64,000 bases of DNA from contig PHDB01000004.1 in NCBI GenBank assembly GCA_002842495.1, forward strand, positions 1 through 64,000, in the 5' to 3' direction. Under the pieces are notes generated by a model that saw only the letters and a program-made list of their open reading frames with translations, was not told the DNA's origin and made no database searches. Shown one piece after another: positions 17,238-26,319 of the stretch. Positions within the stretch are counted from its first letter, which is position 1, and each line of letters begins with the position of its first letter. The translations under genes and the position numbers were made by a program. Source of the DNA: Bacteroidetes bacterium HGW-Bacteroidetes-6 (lineage in GTDB: Bacteria; Bacteroidota; Bacteroidia; Bacteroidales; DTU049).

Positions 17238-17950
17238 GAATTAATGTTCAATAAATAATTCAGTCCAATCAGTACAATGTTTGGGACTGCAAAGATGTGA
17301 TTTTTAGAAGAGACTTCAAAATAGACACTATCACCACCACCTATAAAAACAGGTGCTTCATTGTTAGAATTCCTAAATGAATCGATACGATATTTTACTT
17401 CGGCTAAACTACCCAACATTACACCACTGATAATAGAATCGTTTGTCGACTTGCCTATTTCAGCAAAAGTCGCTCTTGGTTTCAATAACGGCAGCTTTCC
17501 TGTAAAATTGTGTAAAGCTTCAAAACGCATATTTATTCCCGGGCTTATGGCTCCCCCCTGGTAACAACCCTTCGAATCGACATAGTCGAACGTGATGGCA
17601 GTACCCGCCTGAACAACCATGCATGGGAACATGTTCTCTGACAATGAAGCCGCGCCGCTAACAGCAGCCAGACGATCATCACCAAGGGTTTCGGGAGTTT
17701 CGTAATCTATTTTCACCGGAAACGATTTAAACTCTTTCACATTCATTATGAAGTGTGTTTCAAAAAATGCAATATCGCTATCCGAAAACTGTATTACCGA
17801 AGAAAATGCTTTTTTGGCATCGGGAAACCTATTTACCCATGAATGAATGAAGTCGATAGAAAAATCTTCAACCGCCAATTCCACGAGTTCATCTTTGTGA
17901 AAAACAGCCGCTTTGCATCGCGTATTTCCTATGTCAAATACAAGGTTCAT
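17234..17950 (-). CDS. coaX: Type III pantothenate kinase
   Basis: This 238-residue cytosolic enzyme phosphorylates pantothenate in the first step of coenzyme A synthesis. The ASKHA-fold signatures are present: FDIGNTRCKAAVF at the N-terminus (phosphate-binding Asp), LGDDRLAAVSGAA, VVQAGTAITFDYVDSKG (catalytic Asp region) and GGAISPGINMRFEALHNFTG. The final motif, APVFIGGGDSVYF, is the usual GGD. The length is typical for CoaX. It is the first gene of the block and overlaps the barrel gene by 4 nt. A TACCTTTA box (one mismatch to the consensus) lies at 17962-17969. Confidence 0.95.
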   Translation of the reverse strand: MNLVFDIGNTRCKAAVFHKDELVELAVEDFSIDFIHSWVNRFPDAKKAFSSVIQFSDSDIAFFETHFIMNVKEFKSFPVKIDYETPETLGDDRLAAVSGAASLSENMFPCMVVQAGTAITFDYVDSKGCYQGGAISPGINMRFEALHNFTGKLPLLKPRATFAEIGKSTNDSIISGVMLGSLAEVKYRIDSFRNSNNEAPVFIGGGDSVYFEVSSKNHIFAVPNIVLIGLNYLLNINS

Positions 17951-17982
17951 AAAAATTTCCGTAAAGGTACAAGAAAAAAATT

Positions 17983-18012
17983 TTGCCGGATAAAAAAAAG
18001 ATTATACATTTG
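17983..18012 (+). promoter_or_regulatory. Promoter of tRNA-Phe: TTG, 19-nt spacer, TACATTTG
   Basis: TTG at 17983-17985 and TACATTTG at 18005-18012 fit the phylum's -33/-7 consensus with an exact 19-nt spacer. The tRNA starts 14 nt later. Confidence 0.75.
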
Positions 18013-18026
18013 CACTCCCAAATAGA

Positions 18027-18099
<73 letters not shown>

Positions 18100-18103
18100 C
18101 CCT

Positions 18104-18133
18104 CAAAAAAAGCCGACTAATGTCGGCTTTTTT
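18104..18133 (+). terminator. Terminator after tRNA-Phe
   Basis: Stem AGCCGAC (18111-18117) pairs with GTCGGCT (18122-18128) around a 4-nt loop and is followed by a T run; the A run before it makes it usable on the other strand too. Confidence 0.85.
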
Positions 18134-18165
18134 GTTGTATATTTAGGTTTTGGGTTTGGGGCATT

Positions 18166-18966
18166 TTACCAGATGCCAATGGAACGATAAAATTCGTCGG
18201 CACTGCTCGAGAAAACGAAAGCATCGTTGAGCATAAAAATATTGTTTTTATCAACCACACTTGGGTAGCCCAATTTTGCCAGTTTTACTTTATTTGAGTC
18301 AAAAGTAAGCAACATAATAAGTTCGCGAAGCTGAGCAGAAGTAACACCATTCATCGAAATAGCAAGTGCTGCAATGCGTACTTTACTGTCGTCGAAAACT
18401 TCGTGATTCATACTTGCCACAAGTGTGCTGAAAGCCTGTGGATTCATTCCCATTGGCATGTAATTACTCACTGGAGGCATGTAGCCAGAATTGTAACCAC
18501 TGTTTCCCCACGAAGAAGAACCATAACTGTTACTGCACAAGGCGTTGTAGCCATTTCCGTGACCATTTACATTGCTATAACTATTTCCATAATTACTTCC
18601 ATAGCTATTGTAGTTGCTTGAATACCCTGAGCTAATATTCTCGGTACGAACGACTTTATATGTTCCAAAACGATCGATAACAGCAAATATTCTTTTACTG
18701 GGTGAGATGCTGATGTATCCGGAAAACAAACGATTGTATGAGACACCATTTAGCGTCATTGTTTCCCGGGTAACTTCAAGATAATGATTCCCATGATTTA
18801 GTCCGCGAATGGTAACCGATCCGGCACTGGCCGAATACTCTGTTCCATCAAGGTTAACAAAAAATGAAGCGTTATCGGAGATACTGATATTGAGTTCGGA
18901 AAAAGCCGCCGATGAAGAAAAGGCAAGCGCAAACATCAAAACAAAAAGGGAGATAAAATTTTTCAT
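18166..18966 (-). CDS. DUF4476 domain exported protein
   Basis: The ATG at 18966 is preferred over one 15 nt upstream because it puts a normal signal peptide (ISLFVLMFALAFSSSAAFS) at the start; this gives 266 residues. After it comes a beta-rich domain to about residue 110 (FFVNLDGTEYSASAGSVTIR). A low-complexity linker rich in Ser, Asn, Tyr and Gly follows at about 112-170. The C-terminal 90 residues match DUF4476 (FSTLVASMNHEVFDDSKVRI and GVTSAQLRELIMLLTFDS). The family is common in Bacteroidota and has no known function. It is likely periplasmic or surface-exposed. Confidence 0.85.
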   Translation of the reverse strand: MKNFISLFVLMFALAFSSSAAFSELNISISDNASFFVNLDGTEYSASAGSVTIRGLNHGNHYLEVTRETMTLNGVSYNRLFSGYISISPSKRIFAVIDRFGTYKVVRTENISSGYSSNYNSYGSNYGNSYSNVNGHGNGYNALCSNSYGSSSWGNSGYNSGYMPPVSNYMPMGMNPQAFSTLVASMNHEVFDDSKVRIAALAISMNGVTSAQLRELIMLLTFDSNKVKLAKLGYPSVVDKNNIFMLNDAFVFSSSADEFYRSIGIW

Positions 18967-19025
18967 GGTGTGATCCTCCAATATTAAAGTGAATAATTTT
19001 TAACCCAATTTCAAATGCTGTGCCA

Positions 19026-19052
19026 TAAAAAAAGCCGGCTTAAAACCGGCTT
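19026..19052 (-). terminator. Terminator of the T9SS type B protein gene
   Basis: AAGCCGG (19032-19038) pairs with CCGGCTT (19046-19052). On the minus strand it is followed by a run of seven T, just after the stop of the gene at 19075. Confidence 0.8.
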
Positions 19053-19074
19053 AAATATTTACAAGAAATCAATA

Positions 19075-21228
19075 TTAATGCATAATGGTAACTTTTCCGC
19101 TGAAAATATGCCAAAGACCATCGCCATATTGTACATCGATAATATAGTTGTAAACTCCCGGCACAACAAAATCGCCATTGAATTTTCCATCCCAACCATT
19201 TTCAATATTTTCAGATTCAAAAACCATTTGTCCCCAACGGTCAAAAATGCGCATTGAATAACTACCATCGGTCAAAGCAACGCCAATACCATATGGTCTG
19301 AAAACATCGTTTACTCCATCAGGAGTGTACGGCGAGAAAGCATTCGGAATATAAAATGCAATATTGAGATCAACATGAACTATAGCAAAACTTGAGTCGC
19401 TGCATCCATGGTCGGTGTAAACAGTTTGCCAAACTATATAATCACCAGGGCCTGAAAATGTATGACTTGGGTCAGAAGAATTTGTATAGTTAGTTGGGCT
19501 GCCATAATCACCAAAATTCCACATCCATGTGAAAGGAATAGTACTTAAGTCGGAAAAGTTTATGGTAGGATCGTCCATTGTCACAGAATAATTATCGGCC
19601 AGGAAATTAGATACCGGCAATGGGTACACTTCGACAAATGAATTTTCGGTAATACTATTTTCGCAACCATCAACACTTGACACCTTCAACGAAACATCGT
19701 AAGTTCCTGGATTTGGAAATACATGTACTGGTGAAGCCGAAGAAGAGCCCGAACCATCGCCGAAAAGCCATTCGTAAGTAGCGGCAGATGGATTTACTGC
19801 AGCTGAAAACTGAACCTGAAGGTCTTCGCATCCCGAAGAAGGAGTTACATTTAGCGCTATTTGGGGGGTATCGTACACGGTAAGTGTAGTCTGAGCTGTG
19901 TTGGTACAACCGTTGACATCTGTTCCTGTTACTGAATACGTAGAAGTAGCAGCTGGGCTAACAGCAAAAACAGAAGTATCGACCACTGTTGAGTTCCATA
20001 AATAAGAAATAGCCCCCGTTGAAGAGACAAAGGCCGAATCGCCTGAACAAATACCAACGGGCGATACAGACGCAGTGACTAATGGGAGTGGGTCTACAAA
20101 AATATCGATTGTGTCTACATCTTCGCATCCAGTAGCATCGGTCCCAGTTACAATGTAAGTGGTATTTGTTGTTGGAGAGACCGTAACATCCGAAGTAGTT
20201 TGACCGGAACTCCATGTATAAAGAGTGGCACCAGTTGCTGAAATAGTCGTATTATCTCCACTGCAAATAGTTGTATCGGTAGCAATTAGCTGAATATCGG
20301 AAACACCAATACTAACTGTAATTGTATCACGATCGATGTATTGAGTAAAATCGCAGTTATCGTAAGTAACCACAGCAATATAATCGGTAGTCACAGTTGG
20401 GGCAACAGTCATAGTTGTTCCATATCCCAGCAGAGCACCATTCGCAAACCAAGAAATAGTATAGTTAGGAGGTCCGCTTGGTGTAAAACGCCAAGCTTCG
20501 TTTGTTGCAGTCCACTGACCCGTGTTACGTCCCGGAGGAGCATATCCGAGTGTTCCTGTAGAATTCTGAATTCCAATCAAAGAATTGCCATTATTCCAAC
20601 TCGAACATAAAGGTTTATTGTATACATACACTTCAATAACATTGGTTCCTTCATATAAAACCATTTGGGTAGTAGTTGTAAGACTTGTACAGCTAAAATG
20701 GCAGACTTGATTGAAGTTGAAAACAAAAGTTCGGCACGGATAGCTCCCTAGAACAGCATAACGTATGGTTCCGCAAACACTAGGATCAATATCCTGATAA
20801 ACGCCAAAGACAGAATTCATGATTAGCGAACTACTAGGAACAGATGCGGTAAAAGACCAAGGACAATATGTAGATCCGGGGTTTGTAAAAGTAAGAACAC
20901 CATTAGAACCAACCCAAATTTGGTTGTAGCTGCTTCCAAAAAAACAAAAGTTGAAAGGGATGGTTATGGGAGAGCTGGACCAAATATCATCGGTACCTAA
21001 AGAAAAGACGGTTCCTGAAGTTACAGGGTACGGCGGGGCAAATGGGATTGAAGACACTGTATAACTGGTCGTTAACCCAGTCGCAAGTGCATCGGCATGC
21101 AAAGTAACACTACTTGTACCACAAGTAGTAGTATCATTACTCCCTGCAATATAAGGACAACCAGGAGCCTGAGCAAAAACTACTGAAGGCAACGCCAACA
21201 GCAAAACAATCCAAAAATATTTTTTCAT
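19075..21228 (-). CDS. Secreted adhesin-like protein with PKD domain and T9SS type B C-terminal domain
   Basis: This 717-residue protein has a signal peptide (LLLALPSVVFAQ). Residues about 20-265 form a large beta domain with several cysteines (CSSWNNGNSLIGIQN). At about 295-460 come tandem Ig-like units with the recurring STGAISYLW and VTGTDANGC type motifs. A PKD domain lies near 460-540 (FGDGSGSSSASPVHVFPNPG) and a second PKD-like unit follows (WMWNFGDYGS). The last 90 residues match the gliding-motility-associated domain (IPNAFSPYTPDGVNDVFRPY, IFDRWGQMVFES), the type B signal for type IX secretion. It is expected on the cell surface or outside. It is monocistronic with its own promoter and terminator. 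Confidence 0.9.
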   Translation of the reverse strand: MKKYFWIVLLLALPSVVFAQAPGCPYIAGSNDTTTCGTSSVTLHADALATGLTTSYTVSSIPFAPPYPVTSGTVFSLGTDDIWSSSPITIPFNFCFFGSSYNQIWVGSNGVLTFTNPGSTYCPWSFTASVPSSSLIMNSVFGVYQDIDPSVCGTIRYAVLGSYPCRTFVFNFNQVCHFSCTSLTTTTQMVLYEGTNVIEVYVYNKPLCSSWNNGNSLIGIQNSTGTLGYAPPGRNTGQWTATNEAWRFTPSGPPNYTISWFANGALLGYGTTMTVAPTVTTDYIAVVTYDNCDFTQYIDRDTITVSIGVSDIQLIATDTTICSGDNTTISATGATLYTWSSGQTTSDVTVSPTTNTTYIVTGTDATGCEDVDTIDIFVDPLPLVTASVSPVGICSGDSAFVSSTGAISYLWNSTVVDTSVFAVSPAATSTYSVTGTDVNGCTNTAQTTLTVYDTPQIALNVTPSSGCEDLQVQFSAAVNPSAATYEWLFGDGSGSSSASPVHVFPNPGTYDVSLKVSSVDGCENSITENSFVEVYPLPVSNFLADNYSVTMDDPTINFSDLSTIPFTWMWNFGDYGSPTNYTNSSDPSHTFSGPGDYIVWQTVYTDHGCSDSSFAIVHVDLNIAFYIPNAFSPYTPDGVNDVFRPYGIGVALTDGSYSMRIFDRWGQMVFESENIENGWDGKFNGDFVVPGVYNYIIDVQYGDGLWHIFSGKVTIMH

Positions 21229-21244
21229 CCCCGCTAATTTTTTT

Positions 21245-21252
21245 CAAAAATA
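21245..21252 (-). promoter_or_regulatory. Promoter -7 box TATTTTTG for the T9SS type B gene
   Basis: A minus-strand TAnnTTTG match 16 nt before the ATG at 21228. Confidence 0.4.
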
Positions 21253-21300
21253 CGAAATATTTTCTACCTTTAGACATACAAAATTTTAAAACGTTTAACC

Positions 21301-21765
21301 ATGAGAGTAACAATTGTTAAAACCCTGAACGAAATGATCAAAATCATTATTTCGTCTAAAATTTGTTTTTTATCAATGGCAGATGAAAACGGAATGCCAT
21401 ATAACCTTCCTTTTAATTTCGGATATCAGGACAACTATATTTATCTTCATAGTGGTCTGGATGGAAAAAAAATTGACATTCTGAAAAATAATCCTAATGT
21501 TTGTATTGCCTTTTCAAATAGTGAAGAGTTGGCCTACCAAAGCGAAAAAGTAGCATGCAGCTATTTTATGCGTTACAAAAGTGTGCTTGTTTTTGGGAAA
21601 GTAGAATTCATTGAAGACTATCACGAAAAAGAAAAAGCACTTGGTATTGTAATGAAACAATATACCGGGAAAGAAGATTTCACTTACAATACCCCATCAA
21701 TCAACAATGTTCTTTGTTTTAGGGTTTCAACTGAGAATATGACAGGGAAAATGATGGGATATTGA
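21301..21765 (+). CDS. NimA-like pyridoxamine 5'-phosphate oxidase family flavoprotein
   Basis: This 154-residue protein has the split-barrel flavin-binding fold. SMADENGMPYNLPFNFGYQD and YLHSGLDGKKIDILKNNPN match the NimA/PPOX-like family, including the conserved His before the SGLDGKK stretch and the downstream CIAFSN strand. Family members bind FMN; some (NimA) reduce 5-nitroimidazoles, but most are uncharacterised, so drug resistance should not be assumed. It is a single gene with a near-consensus box TACCTTTA at 21265-21272 and is convergent with the PAP2 gene. Confidence 0.85.
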   Translation: MRVTIVKTLNEMIKIIISSKICFLSMADENGMPYNLPFNFGYQDNYIYLHSGLDGKKIDILKNNPNVCIAFSNSEELAYQSEKVACSYFMRYKSVLVFGKVEFIEDYHEKEKALGIVMKQYTGKEDFTYNTPSINNVLCFRVSTENMTGKMMGY

Positions 21766-21780
21766 ATGAATATACAGAAA

Positions 21781-22374
21781 TCAGTGGGAAGTCTTGATTT
21801 GTCGTCCGGGAAGTTTTCCGCGAATCCACTGTAGTAAAACATAAAACAAAAAGCCTAGCGAAATACCCAACAAAGCTCCAACAACAACATCGGCAGGATA
21901 ATGAGCTCCGAGATACACCCGGCTATAGGCGGTCAGTCCGGCAAAACCAACAAAAAGTATCCACCACCAGTATCGGTACGATTTGCGTAGCAACAGCCAA
22001 ACAAACATAGCCAACGCAAATGTGTTCGCTGCATGCGAAGAAATAAACCCGTACATCCCGCCACAATAGCCTCTGACCAGATGTACCTGATCTTTGATTT
22101 CTAAATTCTGGCATGGCCGGTAGCGAAGAAACATATTTTTGAACAACTGTACCGAAATTTGATCGGTCGCCGTTATCAGCAACGGAATAAAAACAAGAAC
22201 CAACCACCATTGCTTTTTAAGAACCTTAACACACATAAAAAGTAACAGTGCATAAAAAGGCACCCAAGTAAATTTAAAACTAACGTAATAAAAAACCCAA
22301 TCGGCCGATTCGGAATGAAAGCCATTTATCAGAAAAAACAATTTTCGGTCAAAATTTTCGAGAAAACTAATCAT
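21781..22374 (-). CDS. PAP2 superfamily membrane phosphatase
   Basis: This 197-residue membrane protein has about six hydrophobic segments and all three phosphatase motifs: [10 protein letters not shown] (motif 1, KxxxxxxRP), SSHAA (motif 2, with the catalytic His of the PSGH-type motif) and [13 protein letters not shown] (motif 3, nucleophilic His and Asp). Family members remove phosphate from undecaprenyl diphosphate or lipid A. Its substrate is unknown, but a lipid-carrier recycling role is likely. It overlaps the end of obgE by 8 nt and is the last gene of the hpt-adk-obgE unit. Confidence 0.88.
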   Translation of the reverse strand: MISFLENFDRKLFFLINGFHSESADWVFYYVSFKFTWVPFYALLLFMCVKVLKKQWWLVLVFIPLLITATDQISVQLFKNMFLRYRPCQNLEIKDQVHLVRGYCGGMYGFISSHAANTFALAMFVWLLLRKSYRYWWWILFVGFAGLTAYSRVYLGAHYPADVVVGALLGISLGFLFYVLLQWIRGKLPGRQIKTSH

Positions 22375-23365
22375 TGGCAGACATCAGTTTTTTCCATAAC
22401 TCATCCTTAAGTTCTGCCAATCCAACTGCAGCAACCGAAGAAAAGAAAATGGGCTTATGATTTTTGAGTCGTGTAGCTATTTTTTTACGGGTCGATTCGT
22501 CAACCAGATCACTTTTCGAAATGGTAACGAGACGCTCCTTTTGAATAAGTTCGGGATTGTACAGCTTAAGTTCATTCACAAGTATTTTGTACTCCTTCAG
22601 ATGATCTTCGGCATCGGCAGGAATCATAAATAACAAAATACTGTTTCTCTCAATATGCCTCAGAAAACGAAGTCCCAAGCCCCTTCCCTCGTGCGCTCCT
22701 TCAATAATCCCAGGAATATCAGCCATTACAAACGAACGATCATCGCGATATGGCACTACTCCTAAATTTGGCACCAAGGTTGTAAAAGGATAATCTGCAA
22801 TTTCGGGTTTAGCTGCAGAGATTACCGAAAGCAATGTCGATTTTCCGGCATTTGGGAAACCGACCAATCCTACATCGGCCAGAAGCTTAAGTTCAAAAAC
22901 AGCCCACGACTCAATTGCTGGTTCGCCTGGCTGTGCAAAACGCGGAGCTTGCAATGTCGGAGTTTTAAAAAAATCGTTCCCCATGCCACCACGGCCACCA
23001 GCATGCAATATAATTTCTTCTTTATCTTTGGTAATTTCAAACAGATAATCACCTGTTTCAGCATCGCGAACCACAGTTCCCAACGGAACCTCTATTACTT
23101 TATCTTTTCCATCGCGGCCCGTTTTACGATTTTCGGAACCATATTGTCCATCTTCGGCCAAAACATGCTTTGTGTATTTAAGATGCAAAAGAGTCCAAAG
23201 TTGTGCATTACCACGTACAATGATATGTCCTCCTCGCCCGCCATTACCTCCGTCGGGGCCGCCTTTTGGAGTTTTCTTCGAACGATAGAAATGCGCTGAT
23301 CCACCACCACCTTTTCCACTGCGGCAATAGATTTTTACATAGTCGATAAAATTGCTGTCGGCCAT
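22367..23365 (-). CDS. obgE: GTPase ObgE/CgtA
   Basis: The start at 23365 ([12 protein letters not shown]) is chosen because the Obg fold begins there; an in-frame start at 23413 would overlap adk by 35 nt. The resulting protein has 332 residues. The Obg domain (to about 155) is Gly-rich ([27 protein letters not shown]). The G domain shows [10 protein letters not shown] (G1), [10 protein letters not shown] (G2), DIPGIIEG (G3), SKSD (G4) and SSVA (G5). It is a large-ribosomal-subunit assembly factor and stress-linked GTPase. It lacks the long C-terminal tail of some members. It lies 13 bp after adk. Confidence 0.95.
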   Translation of the reverse strand: MADSNFIDYVKIYCRSGKGGGGSAHFYRSKKTPKGGPDGGNGGRGGHIIVRGNAQLWTLLHLKYTKHVLAEDGQYGSENRKTGRDGKDKVIEVPLGTVVRDAETGDYLFEITKDKEEIILHAGGRGGMGNDFFKTPTLQAPRFAQPGEPAIESWAVFELKLLADVGLVGFPNAGKSTLLSVISAAKPEIADYPFTTLVPNLGVVPYRDDRSFVMADIPGIIEGAHEGRGLGLRFLRHIERNSILLFMIPADAEDHLKEYKILVNELKLYNPELIQKERLVTISKSDLVDESTRKKIATRLKNHKPIFFSSVAAVGLAELKDELWKKLMSAND

Positions 23366-23378
23366 AATTAAGTTTTGG

Positions 23379-23957
23379 TCAGATTGAAAGACGTTTTTGT
23401 ATTGCTGTGTCAATACATGTTGCTACTTGTTCAACCGGCAGAATACCGTGAACCGATTCGAGACGCTTGTTTTTTCGGTAATATTCGATTACAGGTTGAG
23501 TTTGACTGAAATACACCAATAATCTATTATGCATCACTTCAGCATTATCGTCAATACGGCCCGACGTTTTTCCGCGCTCGAGAACACGACGCATAAGTTC
23601 TTCTTCGTGAACATCAATAGAAACCACTAGACTGATTCGCATTTCCTTTTTATGAAAAATACGATCGAGCATTTGTGCCTGATATAAGTTTCGGGGAAAA
23701 CCATCGAAAATGATCCCTTTTTCGTACTGATGCTGCAATGCAAAGCGCCAGATTTCTTTCAAAATAATTGAATCGGGAACCAGCAAACCTCGAGCCGTAA
23801 ATTTTTCGAGCAATTGTCCCATGGCTGTTCCTTTCGATATCTGTCTGCGAATGATATCACCGGTTGAAACATGCAAAAAACCGTATTTTTCAACAATTTT
23901 TGCAGCTTGCGTTCCTTTACCACAGCCCGGAGGGCCAAAAACAACCATATTGAACAT
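23379..23957 (-). CDS. adk: Adenylate kinase (single-domain)
   Basis: This 192-residue enzyme interconverts AMP plus ATP and two ADP. The P-loop is [11 protein letters not shown], the AMP-binding Arg is in [12 protein letters not shown], and the short-LID region [10 protein letters not shown] keeps the Arg and Asp pair. It has the short-LID layout without a zinc-binding insert. It follows a fused double adenylate kinase after 2 bp, so three adenylate kinase modules are read in one direction. It is probably the functional housekeeping copy together with the first module of the fusion. Confidence 0.9.
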   Translation of the reverse strand: MFNMVVFGPPGCGKGTQAAKIVEKYGFLHVSTGDIIRRQISKGTAMGQLLEKFTARGLLVPDSIILKEIWRFALQHQYEKGIIFDGFPRNLYQAQMLDRIFHKKEMRISLVVSIDVHEEELMRRVLERGKTSGRIDDNAEVMHNRLLVYFSQTQPVIEYYRKNKRLESVHGILPVEQVATCIDTAIQKRLSI

Positions 23958-23959
23958 TT

Positions 23960-25132
23960 CTATCTAAGGTTTTTAAATGCTTTGGCAATAGCGCCACTTA
24001 GATTATTAAAGACATCTTCAGCTTCTCCTCCTCCGTCAATAGTTTTCAGCAGATTTTTTTTGCTGTAGTAATCGCTCAAAATAGCTGTTCGCTGCTCATA
24101 CACCTCGAGGCGATGAATAATAACTTCCATATTCATATCGTACGAACGGGCATTCGGGGTTTTGGAGCGAGCGGTCAATCGCTTAATACATTGCAGTGTA
24201 GGTGATGTAAACTCATAAACGCACGAAACCCGTCCGCCCATTTTCTGCAACAAGCCGTCTAAAATATAGGCCTGAGCAATGGTAAGCGGAAATCCTTTAA
24301 AAATAAACCCCTTGGCGTTGTGGTGTTGTTTAATCTTTTGCTCAATAAGTTTGATCGCAATTTCGTCAGGCACAATATCACCACTATCGAGATAGGGTTT
24401 CACTTTTCTCCCCAAAACTGTATCGTTGACTACTTCGTTGCGCATGAGTTCACCTGTTGAAACATAAACCAAATTGAATTCCTGTGCAAGTTTTTTTGCC
24501 TGAGTTCCTTTTCCTGAACCCGGAGGACCAAAAAGAATAAAATTGAGCCAGATACTTTCGAGCGATTTCTGAATTACAGTATCGATGCGTTCAAAAACAT
24601 CGTCGAGTGAACCGGTTCCATCAATGGGGTTAAACCTTCCCAACTCATTAAAAAATTCGGCAACCGAGCGCGTTTTGTCTTCATATTCCTGCAAACGAAA
24701 TTGAATGATATCCATGCTTTTGTCATCGGCCCGATTCTCACGCGAAGCGCGCTCAGTCATTCGGCCAATCAAGATATCCCGTGGCACTTCGAGGCTAATC
24801 ATACAAGTAAGCGACGTATTCATACGCAACATTAAACCCTCGAGAATATAAGCTTGCACAACTGTACGAGGAAAGCCATCGAACAAAAAGCCATTGGTAT
24901 CAGGATTGGTGTTGATTTTATTTTCAATAATCTGCACAATAACATCATCAGAGGCAAGCCCCCCTTTTTCAATAACATTTTTAGCCTGCATACCGAGTGG
25001 CGTTCCGTTAGCAATCTCCTCGCGAAGCATATCGCCGGTACTGATGTAGGTGAGTTTATACTTTTCGAGTAGTTTCTTCGACTGGGTTCCTTTTCCGGCA
25101 CCCGGAGGTCCAAACAATGCAATGTTGATCAT
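23960..25132 (-). CDS. Tandem-fused double adenylate kinase (second module degenerate)
   Basis: This 390-residue protein is two adenylate kinase domains in one chain. Module 1 (about 1-192) has the P-loop FGPPGAGKGTQ at 7-17, DGFPRT at 85-90 and NRADD at 133-137; it looks active although the usual Gly of the LID motif is Asn. Module 2 (about 195-390) keeps the P-loop FGPPGSGKGTQ at 201-211 but reads KGFPLT at 279-284, losing the Asp and the AMP-binding Arg, and ARSYD at 328-332 in place of RxDD. Module 2 is therefore likely weak or inactive, or has another substrate. There is no sign of a frameshift. It lies 2 bp after hpt and 2 bp before the single adk. Confidence 0.85.
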   Translation of the reverse strand: MINIALFGPPGAGKGTQSKKLLEKYKLTYISTGDMLREEIANGTPLGMQAKNVIEKGGLASDDVIVQIIENKINTNPDTNGFLFDGFPRTVVQAYILEGLMLRMNTSLTCMISLEVPRDILIGRMTERASRENRADDKSMDIIQFRLQEYEDKTRSVAEFFNELGRFNPIDGTGSLDDVFERIDTVIQKSLESIWLNFILFGPPGSGKGTQAKKLAQEFNLVYVSTGELMRNEVVNDTVLGRKVKPYLDSGDIVPDEIAIKLIEQKIKQHHNAKGFIFKGFPLTIAQAYILDGLLQKMGGRVSCVYEFTSPTLQCIKRLTARSKTPNARSYDMNMEVIIHRLEVYEQRTAILSDYYSKKNLLKTIDGGGEAEDVFNNLSGAIAKAFKNLR

Positions 25133-25134
25133 AA

Positions 25135-25671
25135 TTATTCAGCAATTTTGTAAATATCGCGCAGATTTCTGCCTTTCCCGTCGAAATCAAGACCAAATCC
25201 AACAATAAAGTCGTTTGGAATTTCAATGCCAACGTAGTGAATATAGTAATTGTGTTTGAAGGCTTTGGGCTTATAAAGCAGCGTTGCAATATAAACATCG
25301 GTTGCCCCCGCAGCTCTTAGTTTGTCTTTAGCCATGAGAATGGTTAACCCAGTATCGATAATATCTTCTACAATAACTACGGTACGACCTTCAACGTTTT
25401 CAGTCAGGTTCATCAATTCACGAACCGAATTTGTGCTTTCGGTGCCTTCGTAGCTGGCCAGACGAACAAAGGTGACATCGCAATCGCCTTCAAAGCGAGT
25501 GATCAGCTCTGAAGCAAAAACAAAAGCTCCGTTTAGCACAACAATAAAAAGCGGATCTTTATCCTTCAAATCTTTATTGAGTTGTTGCGCCATTTTTTCG
25601 ATAAAAGCAATCACTTCTTCGTGCCGGAGATACAGATTGAAACTGCGGTTGTTTATAATTACAGAGTCCAT
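25135..25671 (-). CDS. hpt: Hypoxanthine phosphoribosyltransferase
   Basis: This 178-residue cytosolic enzyme salvages hypoxanthine (and often guanine) to the nucleotide using PRPP. The PRPP-binding motif is VVIVEDIIDTGLTI, with the two acidic residues. Earlier, LFIVVLNGAFVFASEL is the first active-site loop, and KAFKHNYYIHYVGIEIPNDFIVGFGLD carries the purine-binding Lys and the loop that follows. It heads the hpt-adk-adk-obgE-PAP2 unit, an order seen widely in Bacteroidota, and has its own promoter box at 25689-25696. Confidence 0.95.
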   Translation of the reverse strand: MDSVIINNRSFNLYLRHEEVIAFIEKMAQQLNKDLKDKDPLFIVVLNGAFVFASELITRFEGDCDVTFVRLASYEGTESTNSVRELMNLTENVEGRTVVIVEDIIDTGLTILMAKDKLRAAGATDVYIATLLYKPKAFKHNYYIHYVGIEIPNDFIVGFGLDFDGKGRNLRDIYKIAE

Positions 25672-25688
25672 TTTCAGAAATTAAAGGT

Positions 25689-25696
25689 CAAAGATA
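25689..25696 (-). promoter_or_regulatory. Promoter -7 box TATCTTTG for the hpt-obgE unit
   Basis: A perfect TAnnTTTG on the minus strand, 17 nt before the ATG of hpt at 25671. Confidence 0.55.
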
Positions 25697-25878
25697 ATGA
25701 TTTTGTTTTAGAGGGAATTTCATGGGAGAATTCTTTGACATGACAGCCGTAAAAAAATAAAGAAAGCACCTCTGAGGTTATTGAAAACAGACAAGCAAAT
25801 TCATATTCATCAATATTCAATCATCAATGAGTCATTCAAAAAAAAGATATATCTTTACCTTTCTATTAATTTGCAACC

Positions 25879-26319
25879 ATGAACGACCAGGAAAAGCGAA
25901 GCGAATTGCTTAATTATTTGCACGAAATGCAAAATTCGCATCCTCAACAATACCTCACCGAAGAAGTGTTGAATTCGGCAGCGCAAAAATATGGGCTCAC
26001 CAAAGCTGAAATCTATGGGGTTGCGAGCTACTACAGCATGTTTAGTCTGAAACCCCGAGGGAAATACATCATTCGAATTTGTCAGTCCCCGGTTTGCCAG
26101 ATGATGGGCAGCCAATCGCTTACCGAATTTCTTGAAAACAAATTGAGGCTTGTTGCAGGAGAAACCACAAGCGATGGCATATTCACACTTGAACACACCG
26201 AATGTTTGGGACGATGCGGAAAAGCACCATCGATGATGGTCAACAAGGATGTTTTTACCGAATTGACCCAAGAAAAGCTGGAAAGCCTGATTGAGAAACT
26301 GAAAACCGAAGCAAAATGA
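25879..26319 (+). CDS. NuoE-like [2Fe-2S] subunit (24-kDa family)
   Basis: This 146-residue protein has a helical N-terminal bundle (VLNSAAQKYGLTKAEIYGVA, YYSMFSLKPRGKY) and a thioredoxin-like domain. Four cysteines bind the [2Fe-2S] cluster: the pair in CQSPVC and the pair in CLGRCGKAP. This is the NuoE/HndA/HoxE type and passes electrons with NuoF. It overlaps nuoF by 4 nt. No NuoG or hydrogenase catalytic gene follows, so the two are an isolated diaphorase pair. A weak box TACCTTTC lies at 25856-25863. Confidence 0.92.
   Translation: MNDQEKRSELLNYLHEMQNSHPQQYLTEEVLNSAAQKYGLTKAEIYGVASYYSMFSLKPRGKYIIRICQSPVCQMMGSQSLTEFLENKLRLVAGETTSDGIFTLEHTECLGRCGKAPSMMVNKDVFTELTQEKLESLIEKLKTEAK

Noticed and set aside
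21301-21765. Nitroimidazole resistance gene
   Set aside because: It is a NimA-family flavoprotein, but most relatives have no resistance role and nothing here supports one.
25790-25850. Repeated ATTCA/ATCAAT words as a CRISPR-like or iteron array
   Set aside because: The words are short, irregular and AT-rich; no constant repeat and spacer pattern exists.
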